Assembly (NCBI GenBank): GCA_964458015.1
Contig: CAYWGR010000247.1
Location: 1-5,841, forward strand
Length of the DNA stretch: 5,841 nt
DNA from: CAYWGR01 sp964458015
Lineage (GTDB): Bacteria > Planctomycetota > Planctomycetia > Pirellulales > Thermoguttaceae
Direction of reading: 5' to 3'
Made by a program: the position numbers and the translations under genes. The notes below the pieces were generated by a model that was given only the letters and a program-made list of their open reading frames with translations, did no database searches and had not been told where the DNA came from. Positions 1 to 5,215 of this stretch are shown here, in pieces (position 1 is the first letter of the stretch; every line of letters starts with the position of its first letter).

Positions 1-260
1 AGTAGGCCACTCCCCGACAAAAACTCTGCGCTGACGGATTGGACGAAGCTTTACCTTCATCACAACCTAACCTGTTACAAGCTATAACGTTACGCAATGT
101 CCAAAACCTGGACGCCAAACTACCAAGTAAGTTTCCCGTCCCTTGGGAATATATCTGTGGAACAAATTCTCTTCCAGCTTATTTGCTTTGGCCTCTCAAG
201 CCTGGCAATGATAGAAAATGTGGGCAAAAGTGCCGGTTATTGTCTGAAAACGAGGAAACC
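1..260. other. Upstream leader region of the sigma factor gene, no supported gene
   Basis: The plus frame of the sigma gene stays open back to a TTG at 39, but the extra 74 codons do not resemble the N-terminus of any sigma factor and are rich in Pro, Asn and Leu, so I read this as untranslated leader plus promoter region. No convincing -35/-10 pair is visible. A GGAAC at 159-163 resembles the -35 core of ECF-type promoters, but no matching -10 was recognised. A short inverted repeat, TTCCC (133-137) with GGGAA (145-149), lies just before it and is too small to call an operator. Confidence 0.4.
252..256 (+). promoter_or_regulatory. Ribosome binding site deciding the sigma factor start
   Basis: GAGGA lies 4 bases before the ATG at 261. 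The spacing is slightly short but usable. It supports the ATG at 261 over the far upstream TTG at 39, which has no comparable purine stretch in front of it. Confidence 0.6.
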
Positions 261-791
261 ATGAGCAAGTCATCGCAGCACGACCAGTTCGTCGACTTGC
301 TCTTGCGCCATCAAAGCCAAATTTTCGGCTATATTTTCGCCGCGGTTCGTAACCTCGCCGATGCTGAAGAGCTGTACCAGGAAACAAGCTTGGTGCTCTG
401 GCGTAAATTTTCTCGTTTTCAACCGGGCACCGACTTCGCCCGCTGGGCCTGCAAAACCGCCAAGTACAAAATTCTCCACTTCCAACGCGATCGTCGCCGC
501 AATCCGCTTCGCTTCAGCGAGAAAGCTCTTACCAATCTTGCCGAAGTGCAGGCCTCCCAAGACGGTGAAGCACAACAACTTCGCCAGAAGATGCTGGCCG
601 AATGCGTCGATGAACTTCCGCCGCCCGACCATGAACTGGTCGATCTGTGCTACGGCGGCCAAAACAGCATCAAACATGTGGCCGAAATTCTACAACGCTC
701 GCCGCAAACGCTTTATAACTCGGTGAGCCGCATTCGTCGCACCTTGTTCGATTGCATCCGTCTCAAATCGATGCGGGGGCAGAAACAATGA
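261..791 (+). CDS. ECF-like RNA polymerase sigma-70 factor, Rhodopirellula/Verrucomicrobium family
   Basis: A 176-residue sigma factor with only regions 2 and 4, the usual length for this group. Region 2 spans about residues 10-80: helix FGYIFAAVRNLADAEELYQE (22-41) is the core-binding part, and F50-S51-R52-F53 followed by W62-A63 and I71 is the -10 recognition segment, ending in basic RDRRR (76-80). A variable linker (81-112) follows. Region 4 (about 115-170) opens with DELPPPDHELVDLCY and contains the helix-turn-helix HVAEILQRSPQTLYNSVSRIRR that would read the -35 element. It acts in the cytoplasm as a dissociable RNA polymerase subunit. Its stop overlaps the start of the FecR/LamG gene (ATGA, 788-791), so the two are almost certainly translationally coupled, as expected for a sigma/anti-sigma pair. 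Family assignment is from the motif pattern; the genes it controls are not shown by the sequence, though autoregulation and control of the downstream exported proteins are reasonable guesses. Confidence 0.92.
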   Translation: MSKSSQHDQFVDLLLRHQSQIFGYIFAAVRNLADAEELYQETSLVLWRKFSRFQPGTDFARWACKTAKYKILHFQRDRRRNPLRFSEKALTNLAEVQASQDGEAQQLRQKMLAECVDELPPPDHELVDLCYGGQNSIKHVAEILQRSPQTLYNSVSRIRRTLFDCIRLKSMRGQKQ

Positions 792-2734
792 GCGACACCG
801 TTATGAACCATGAACCGATTTGGACGCTGGTACACGCCGCGTTCGACGGTTCCATCACTCCGGAACAAGCCGATCAGCTTGGCGTGCTTCTGGAATCGGA
901 TCCCGAAGCTTGCCGGATCTACGGAGAATGCGCGGCAATCGAGGCAGAGCTGCATTTACTGATTCGCACCCGTAACGCCAGCCGAAAATCGTGTGGACAA
1001 ATTGCAGCGGAAGCACAACTCGAGGAAGAGAACGCACTGCCCTCCCCTGCCCCGGCAAATGCGCCAGTTCTCGGATTCCTGGGCAACATCTACAACAACA
1101 CCGTCGGGTTCTTTTCGCAAGATCTGCCGTTTTCGTTATTAGTGGCAACGGTAGTGACAGGCCTAGGCCTTTGGATCGGCTCGCTCATCGCCATTACACA
1201 TCACATTCAAGTCGCAAAAGCCCCCTCGTTGCCGTCCGCGAGTCGCACTGCCGCGGATTCGAGCATTAAGTTCATCGGCCGCATCTCAGGCATGGTGGAT
1301 GTCAAATGGGCAGACCCTCAAACGGCCACCGTCTACGGAGCGAATGTTGCCGTGGGCCGTAAGTACGCCCTGGCCTCGGGACTACTCGAAATTACTTATG
1401 ACATGGGCGCAAAAGTCCTCCTCCAAGGCCCCGTATCCTACGAAGTAGACTCACCCGAAAGCGGCTCTCTCTCTGTCGGCAAACTGACCGCAAAATTAGA
1501 GAAGAGAGGAGAGGGAAGAGGGGAGAGGGAAGAAAAAGTGGTCAGTGGCCAGCAGTTAGTGGCTAGTGGAGCAAATCCCAAATCCCAAATCGCCAAATCC
1601 CAAATCGCCAAATCCCAAATCGCCAAATCCCAAATTTCCAATTCCCAATCCCTAATCCCTAATCCCTCACTATCCACTATCCACTATCCACTATTCACTA
1701 TTAAAACCCCTTCGGCCGTCGTAACCGACCTCGGCACCGAATTCGGCGTCGATGTAGACGCCTCGGGACGGGCCGATGTCCATGTTTTCGTGGGCATCGT
1801 CGAATGCCGTTCAACCGCCAAGACAAGCAATGGCCTGGCCAAGGGTCCGCTTTGTCTCACCAAAAACATGGCGGCGCAATTCCTACCCAACGGCGACGTT
1901 GTGCAAGATCAACCGGCGGATCACGAGCGGTTCGCACAATTCAATTACCCAAAATTCATTCGCCGGGCGCTGCCGCTTGTCGGCTTTTATCCGCTCGATG
2001 GCAACGCTCGCGACCAGAGCGGCCGTGGAAATCACGTTCCCTCGGAATCCATCCACGGCGTCACGTTTGTCCTTGGTTATGAAGGTGAATCCGCACACTT
2101 TGAACCGAAAGCTGGCAGCTTCATCGATCTGCCGATCGACGCACGACCAACCTCCATGCAAAAGCTGACCTGGGGAGCCTGGGTGCGGCCGCGCACGATC
2201 GGTCCGGATTACATGGAGATTCTTTCCACCGACATTACAGGCTATGGCCGTACGCTGACCATCGACGACCGTGCCGGGGAAGTCCCCGCCGTGCCCAACA
2301 AGCTTCGTTTTGCAGCCTTTCTCGGTAATGAAGGAACGGACAAAGGCGTACTCCCATCAAGCGGTCCATTGCCGCAAGCAAATCAATGGACGTTTGTAGC
2401 CTCGGTATACGACGATATCGACCACCGCGTCAGCTTATTTGTCGAGGACAAAACCCTTCACAACGGCAAAGGCGGACTGATCGAGGACCGAACAATCGGC
2501 GTTCACTTCGGGCCGGCAATAGCTCGCATCCGCGTCGGTGGGCATGATAGCCAAGGCACGCCCTTCCAGCCCTTCGACGGCGACATCGACAATGTGTTCG
2601 TCTTCCGCGAGCTGCTGGGCATCAAAGAATTGGAATTGATCCGCCAATACGGCGCCACAGCAATCACCGCTCTTGCCAAAGGCGAATTGCTGCCGGAAGA
2701 AAGGAGGGAAGCCGGGATTAAGGATAACAAATGA
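788..2734 (+). CDS. FecR-like membrane anti-sigma regulator with C-terminal LamG domain
   Basis: A 648-residue protein starting at the ATG within the sigma gene's stop (ATGA); a TTG at 752 would lengthen it by 12 residues but is less likely. In order: a cytoplasmic anti-sigma-like segment (about 9-60, with the DGSITPEQADQLGVLLESDP pattern usual in planctomycete FecR proteins, and no HxxxCxxC zinc motif); a Pro/Ala-rich linker; one membrane helix (about 115-136, LLVATVVTGLGLWIGSLIAI); a FecR domain (about 160-237 and 303-350, with the signature TPSAVVTDLGTEFGV at 307-321); and a LamG/concanavalin A-like domain (about 394-625, with FYPLDGNARDQSGRGNH near its start, LTWGAWVRP, and GDIDNVFVFRELL near its end). 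The FecR domain is interrupted at residues 238-303 by a low-complexity insert encoded by heptamer repeats; related proteins usually run almost directly from the GKLTAK strand to the FTIKTPSA strand. Likely role: hold the sigma factor at the membrane and release it in response to an external ligand bound by LamG. The ligand is unknown, and a role in organising surface proteins is also possible. Confidence 0.85.
   Translation: MSDTVMNHEPIWTLVHAAFDGSITPEQADQLGVLLESDPEACRIYGECAAIEAELHLLIRTRNASRKSCGQIAAEAQLEEENALPSPAPANAPVLGFLGNIYNNTVGFFSQDLPFSLLVATVVTGLGLWIGSLIAITHHIQVAKAPSLPSASRTAADSSIKFIGRISGMVDVKWADPQTATVYGANVAVGRKYALASGLLEITYDMGAKVLLQGPVSYEVDSPESGSLSVGKLTAKLEKRGEGRGEREEKVVSGQQLVASGANPKSQIAKSQIAKSQIAKSQISNSQSLIPNPSLSTIHYPLFTIKTPSAVVTDLGTEFGVDVDASGRADVHVFVGIVECRSTAKTSNGLAKGPLCLTKNMAAQFLPNGDVVQDQPADHERFAQFNYPKFIRRALPLVGFYPLDGNARDQSGRGNHVPSESIHGVTFVLGYEGESAHFEPKAGSFIDLPIDARPTSMQKLTWGAWVRPRTIGPDYMEILSTDITGYGRTLTIDDRAGEVPAVPNKLRFAAFLGNEGTDKGVLPSSGPLPQANQWTFVASVYDDIDHRVSLFVEDKTLHNGKGGLIEDRTIGVHFGPAIARIRVGGHDSQGTPFQPFDGDIDNVFVFRELLGIKELELIRQYGATAITALAKGELLPEERREAGIKDNK
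1499..1702 (+). repeat. In-frame mosaic of degenerate heptamer tandem repeats
   Basis: The tract can be cut into 7-bp units almost throughout. Purine units run 1499-1533 (GAGAAGA, GAGGAGA, GGGAAGA, GGGGAGA, GGGAAGA), then AAAA. GTGG-type units run 1538-1572 (GTGGTCA, GTGGCCA, GCAGTTA, GTGGCTA, GTGGAGC). AAATCCC alternates with the 8-mer AAATCGCC at 1573-1631. A variant part, 1632-1646, follows. AATCCCT occurs three times at 1647-1667. Five CACTATC/CACTATT units run 1668-1702. AAATCCC plus AAATCGCC makes 15 bp, giving the repeated peptide KSQIA. The total of 204 bp is a multiple of three and contains no stop in the gene's frame. The GTGG units and the CACTATC units are roughly reverse complements, so the two ends could pair. 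In kind it recalls the heptanucleotide STRR repeats described in filamentous cyanobacteria. Confidence 0.9.
1644..1666 (-). other. Canonical G-quadruplex motif on the minus strand
   Basis: Read on the minus strand, four GGG runs are separated by loops ATTA, ATTA and ATT, meeting the usual G3+N1-7 rule. Further GGG triplets complementary to CCC at 1577, 1584, 1599, 1614 and 1629 extend the potential. The G-rich strand is the template strand of the FecR/LamG gene, so a folded structure could slow transcription. That the structure forms is inference; the pattern itself is seen directly. Confidence 0.6.
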
Positions 2735-2799
2735 TCGTTGCGTTGGTTATCGTAACTAACAGGATTCAAGGGAACTTCGGTACATTCTGCAAAGAATGA
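2731..2799 (+). CDS. Possible 22-residue coupled small ORF (doubtful)
   Basis: An ATG at 2731 overlaps the stop of the FecR/LamG gene (ATGA, 2731-2734) in the same way that gene overlaps the sigma gene. AAGGA at 2720-2724 sits 6 bases before it, a good ribosome binding site position. The product would begin MIVALVIVTNRIQGNF and end in CKE, with a short hydrophobic N-terminus. No family is recognised. At this size chance is a real explanation, and the stem-loop at 2742-2760 lies inside the frame. Confidence 0.15.
   Translation: MIVALVIVTNRIQGNFGTFCKE
2742..2760 (+). other. Short stem-loop just after the FecR/LamG stop
   Basis: GTTGGTTA (2742-2749) pairs with TAACTAAC (2753-2760) over 8 positions, including one G-U pair, leaving a 3-base loop. 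It begins 7 bases after the stop codon. There is no run of T after it, so it is not a classic intrinsic terminator; it could stabilise the 3' end, act as a protein-binding site, or be chance. Confidence 0.25.
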
Positions 2800-2851
2800 A
2801 AGAGGCATGCAAGGCATAACCAAGTTTTTTGTGTTCTAACTATTCTTATTT

Positions 2852-2857
2852 AAGGAG
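2852..2857 (+). promoter_or_regulatory. Strong ribosome binding site of the PEP-CTERM gene
   Basis: AAGGAG ends 7 bases before the ATG at 2865, close to ideal, and fixes the start. It is the strongest start signal in the window, which suggests high translation of the surface protein relative to its neighbours. Confidence 0.8.
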
Positions 2858-2864
2858 TGGATTC

Positions 2865-3530
2865 ATGTCTTTGAAACAGTTGGGCGTAACAATGGTTGTA
2901 CTTGGCCTGTTGGCCGGATCAACCACCAATGCCACGGTGATTGCCGTCGGAGAATTGTCGGGCGTTGATGGCAGTAATTGGGTGACAAACGGGCTGGCCA
3001 CGTTGAACGGCGCCACGGCCGGCGTCAACTGGTGTACCAGCGGAGAGCAACAGGAGTTCGGAGGCGGAAATGGCGTGTGGTCGTATCAATCAGATTATTC
3101 GAACGGCGGTACTCAGGGTACGATCTCCGGCCAATCAATTGAATGGCGCATAGGATCGGGTTCCATTGGATCTTACAATCTTGGTTACGAAACCGCGTTG
3201 ACCAACCTTAGTCTGGGAACCAATATCGCCACCTACGTCGGCAGCGGCAATTTGCTGCGGATTTCGATGGTTGCCCCAACGGCCGGAACGTTTTCCCTCA
3301 ACGGAGTATCCGTCACAGCGAGCGTTGTCGGCAAAGTTTTGCAGTGGACCGAATCCAATCCCACGGCCGATGAAGTGCTTCAATTCCGCGGTCCAACGGT
3401 AGATACCATAACCTACAACTCCGGCCCTATCGCCTTCTCGGCTGCTCCGATTCCCGAACCCAGTACTTTTGTACTATTCTCTATCGGGCTAATCAGCCTG
3501 TTGGCCTATGCTTGGCGAAAGCAAAAATGA
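2865..3530 (+). CDS. PEP-CTERM sorting domain protein, exported, function unknown
   Basis: A 221-residue exported protein. Residues 1-23 form a signal peptide: basic K4, a hydrophobic core VTMVVLGLLAG, and likely cleavage after A23 (TNA before TV). The C-terminus carries a textbook PEP-CTERM signal: P197-E198-P199-S-T, a membrane helix (202-217), then the basic tail RKQK (218-221). Such proteins are recognised by an exosortase, cut near the PEP motif and placed at the cell surface or released; no exosortase gene is in this window. The body (24-195) is rich in Gly, Ser, Thr and Asn with alternating hydrophobic residues, suggesting beta strands, and has a single Cys; no known domain is recognised. 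It lies downstream of the sigma/anti-sigma pair in the same direction, 130 bp after it, so it may share their transcript or be a target of the sigma factor. Assignment of the sorting signal is firm; the role of the body is unknown. Confidence 0.9.
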   Translation: MSLKQLGVTMVVLGLLAGSTTNATVIAVGELSGVDGSNWVTNGLATLNGATAGVNWCTSGEQQEFGGGNGVWSYQSDYSNGGTQGTISGQSIEWRIGSGSIGSYNLGYETALTNLSLGTNIATYVGSGNLLRISMVAPTAGTFSLNGVSVTASVVGKVLQWTESNPTADEVLQFRGPTVDTITYNSGPIAFSAAPIPEPSTFVLFSIGLISLLAYAWRKQK

Positions 3531-3531
3531 A

Positions 3532-3559
3532 TTGATGATTTCTAATTTTTGATTGGGAT
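3532..3559 (-). repeat. A/T-rich heptamer array, minus orientation
   Basis: Directly after the PEP-CTERM stop the plus strand reads as four degenerate heptamers: TTGATGA, TTTCTAA, TTTTTGA, TTGGGAT. Their reverse complements (ATCCCAA, TCAAAAA, TTAGAAA, TCATCAA) match the style of the array at 3702-3736. TTTTTGATTG (3546-3555) is an exact reverse complement of 3722-3731. Confidence 0.55.
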
Positions 3560-3588
3560 GCAAAGCGCGCGATAGCAGAACAAATTGC

Positions 3589-3649
3589 TTCGCGCCTTGG
3601 CGCCTTGGCGTGAGAAAATAAATATCACGCAAAGACGCCAAGGCGCAAA
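3589..3649. repeat. Imperfect 25-bp inverted repeat (dispersed-repeat type)
   Basis: The left arm 3589-3613 and right arm 3625-3649 are reverse complements at 22 of 25 positions, separated by an 11-base A/T-rich loop (3614-3624). The right arm contains CACGCAAAGACGCCAAGGCG, a kind of CGCAAAGACGC sequence that recurs between genes in many bacterial genomes. There is no T-run after either arm, so it is not a standard terminator, although the RNA hairpin could protect the 3' end of the PEP-CTERM message or weaken read-through into the next gene. Two of the three mismatches become G-U pairs if the minus strand is transcribed. Confidence 0.75.
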
Positions 3650-3689
3650 GGCAGCAAAACTATACAATAATTTCTCTTTTCCAAGCATC

Positions 3690-4712
3690 ATGCGTCAAAT
3701 AAATCAGAAATCAGAAAACAACAATCAAAAATCCAAAGCGTTTACGCTCGTGGAACTTTTGGTCGTCATCACGATCATCGGCATCCTCATCTCCTTGTTA
3801 TTGCCCGCAGTGCAATCGGCGAGAGAGGCAGCGCGCCGATTGCAATGCAGCAACAATCTGAAGCAACTCGGATTGGCCATCCACAATTATCTCAGCGCCC
3901 ACGGATGTTTTCCGCCCGGCGGCGTTCAGGGCTGGGATTCCTCACTCGGAAATCAACAAAATGGCTGGAATCGAAAAACCTTGCCGGATTTTTCGACCAA
4001 CTTCACCTGGCCCACCATGATTTTGCCGTTTCTCGAACAGCAAAACATCTATGACATGTACGATTTCAAACTGTCGCCTTGCGATGCCAAAAACGCATTG
4101 GCCAAGTCGCAAGCAGTGCTGACCTACGTTTGCCCCAACGATGAACTGCAAATCAACGAACCCCAGCCGGGCCAAAAAGGCGGCGGCAGTAGCGGCGTCG
4201 GCAACTGGCAGTATATGTCGCGCCAACGTCTCAACTATGCAGCCAACTACGGCAACACCGGCTATGCTCAAGTGGACATGGGAGGAGTCGTTTTCGCCGG
4301 CGGTTTCTTCACCAACGGCCGCGGAAACTCGCCTGCCGCGATCCGCGACGGCCTGAGCAACACCGTTGCTTTTAGCGAGATCCTGCCCGTGCATGGCCCC
4401 GACTACGCAGGCCCGCCCGGCGACGGCATGGTCGCCGAAGGCGGTCAGGCGTTCGAGGCCTATCTATCGCCCAACTCGACGGCCGCCGATGTCGTATGCA
4501 ACACTTGCACCGAGCAGCGAGCGATCCTCGTTCCTTGCACCGTCAATATGGACGATTACTCCCAAACCATCGCCTCGCGCAGCATGCACCCCAGCGGCGT
4601 CAACTGCACCATGGGCGACGGCTCCGTCCATTGGGTTACCGATTCCGTCGATATCTTGATATGGCGAGCAATGTGCAGTTCGCGCGGCAATGAAACCATC
4701 AGCTTGCCCTGA
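3690..4712 (+). CDS. DUF1559 family protein with prepilin-type N-terminus and H-X9-DG motif
   Basis: A 340-residue protein of the large planctomycete DUF1559 family. Residues 17-40 are a type IV prepilin-like signal: A17 then FTLVELLVVITIIGILISLL, with E22 as the conserved +5 glutamate. Cleavage by a prepilin peptidase would fall between A17 and F18; Ala replaces the more common Gly at -1. Next comes the family hallmark PAVQSAREAARRLQCSNNLK (39-58) and GLAIHNY. The C-terminus has H300 followed by nine residues and D310-G311, the H-X9-DG motif, then SVHWV. C270 and C273 form a CxxC. The product is expected to sit in the cytoplasmic membrane or a pseudopilus-like assembly; the exact function of the family is not established. 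I chose the ATG at 3690 because upstream codons run through the inverted repeat; no clear ribosome binding site precedes it. The leader residues 5-16 (NQKSENNNQKSK) are encoded by heptamer repeats, which is unusual. The lipoprotein gene follows within about 10 bp. Confidence 0.88.
   Translation: MRQINQKSENNNQKSKAFTLVELLVVITIIGILISLLLPAVQSAREAARRLQCSNNLKQLGLAIHNYLSAHGCFPPGGVQGWDSSLGNQQNGWNRKTLPDFSTNFTWPTMILPFLEQQNIYDMYDFKLSPCDAKNALAKSQAVLTYVCPNDELQINEPQPGQKGGGSSGVGNWQYMSRQRLNYAANYGNTGYAQVDMGGVVFAGGFFTNGRGNSPAAIRDGLSNTVAFSEILPVHGPDYAGPPGDGMVAEGGQAFEAYLSPNSTAADVVCNTCTEQRAILVPCTVNMDDYSQTIASRSMHPSGVNCTMGDGSVHWVTDSVDILIWRAMCSSRGNETISLP
3702..3736 (+). repeat. A/T-rich heptamer array inside the DUF1559 leader
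   Basis: Five tandem 7-bp units, AATCAGA, AATCAGA, AAACAAC, AATCAAA and AATCCAA, run from the fourth codon after the ATG up to the prepilin cleavage region. The array is in opposite orientation to the array at 3532-3559, and the two lie on either side of the inverted repeat at 3589-3649. Confidence 0.7.
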
Positions 4713-4722
4713 CAATAACGAA

Positions 4723-5193
4723 ATGACAACCATGTACGCCACCTCGCAGTCAATGCATCCTCGATGGTCGTTTGTTTGCATCGCATGTTTCGCAACAATG
4801 CTCGCAACGTTGGGGTGCGGAAAGACGCCCGACTATGCGAGCAGTACCGTCCTCGGCACGGTAACCATCGACGGAACCCCCGTCGTAAAAGGCTTTATTA
4901 CCTTCAATCCGACCAGCTCAGGACAAGGCCCCTCCGTAGGCGGCAAAATTACCGAAGGCAAGTATCAGTGCGATCGGGTGCCCGTCGGTAAAATGCGAGT
5001 TACCTTCCAGGCACAAGCGGCCGTCTCCAAAACGATCACCGATATAGCCACGGGCCAGAAACACGAAGTGCCGCAAAACATCCTGCCCTCGCAATACGCC
5101 TCCGGCATCGAAAGCGACATTCAACCCGGTCGAATAACGCTCGACTTCCCATTGGTCAGCAAATCTCAAACAACCGCCGGCCGGTCGCGCTAG
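4723..5193 (+). CDS. Small lipoprotein with carboxypeptidase-regulatory-like (transthyretin-like) fold
   Basis: About 156 residues from the ATG at 4723. Other in-frame ATGs are at 4690 (overlapping the DUF1559 gene by 23 bp), 4732 and 4753, and none has a good ribosome binding site, so the start is uncertain. The N-terminus has R14 followed by a hydrophobic stretch (15-30) and the lipobox-like LATLGC with C32, so it is probably lipid-anchored outside the cytoplasmic membrane; T at -3 is less usual than L. Residues about 40-100 give the pattern VLGTVTIDGTPVVKGFITFN, then GGKITEGKY and VPVGKMRVTF, the beta-sandwich repeat seen in the many small planctomycete lipoproteins related to carboxypeptidase regulatory domains. 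No catalytic residues are evident. It is tightly packed behind the DUF1559 gene, a very common pairing in planctomycetes, which points to co-transcription and perhaps a shared surface role. It is followed by a convergent gene 22 bp away. Confidence 0.85.
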   Translation: MTTMYATSQSMHPRWSFVCIACFATMLATLGCGKTPDYASSTVLGTVTIDGTPVVKGFITFNPTSSGQGPSVGGKITEGKYQCDRVPVGKMRVTFQAQAAVSKTITDIATGQKHEVPQNILPSQYASGIESDIQPGRITLDFPLVSKSQTTAGRSR

Positions 5194-5215
5194 ACAAGTT
5201 TGCCCAGCGCAATCC

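Noticed and set aside
133..149. TTCCC/GGGAA inverted repeat upstream of the sigma gene as an operator
   Set aside because: Arms of only 5 bp are expected by chance and no second copy was seen near another promoter.
39..260. N-terminal extension of the sigma factor from a TTG at 39
   Set aside because: The extra residues do not resemble sigma factors, the family length fits the ATG at 261, and GAGGA precedes that ATG.
1159..1170. Perfect 12-bp palindrome AGGCCTAGGCCT
   Set aside because: It encodes part of the membrane helix of the FecR/LamG protein and is best explained by codon choice.
1573..1639. CRISPR-like direct repeats
   Set aside because: Units of 7-8 bp are contiguous, with no unique spacers of regular length; this is a simple tandem array inside a gene.
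1438..1677. Minus-strand frame with a repeated WDLAI peptide
   Set aside because: It is the complement of the heptamer tract inside a confident plus-strand gene, with no start signal of its own.
3585..3689. N-terminal extension of the DUF1559 protein from a TTG at 3585
   Set aside because: It would be encoded by the inverted repeat and would give an implausibly long prepilin leader; the frame is open only by chance.
5174..5215. Terminator between the convergent lipoprotein and GH50 genes
   Set aside because: Only a short CCGGCCGG palindrome (5177-5184) lies inside the lipoprotein gene; there is no stem with a T-run on either strand.
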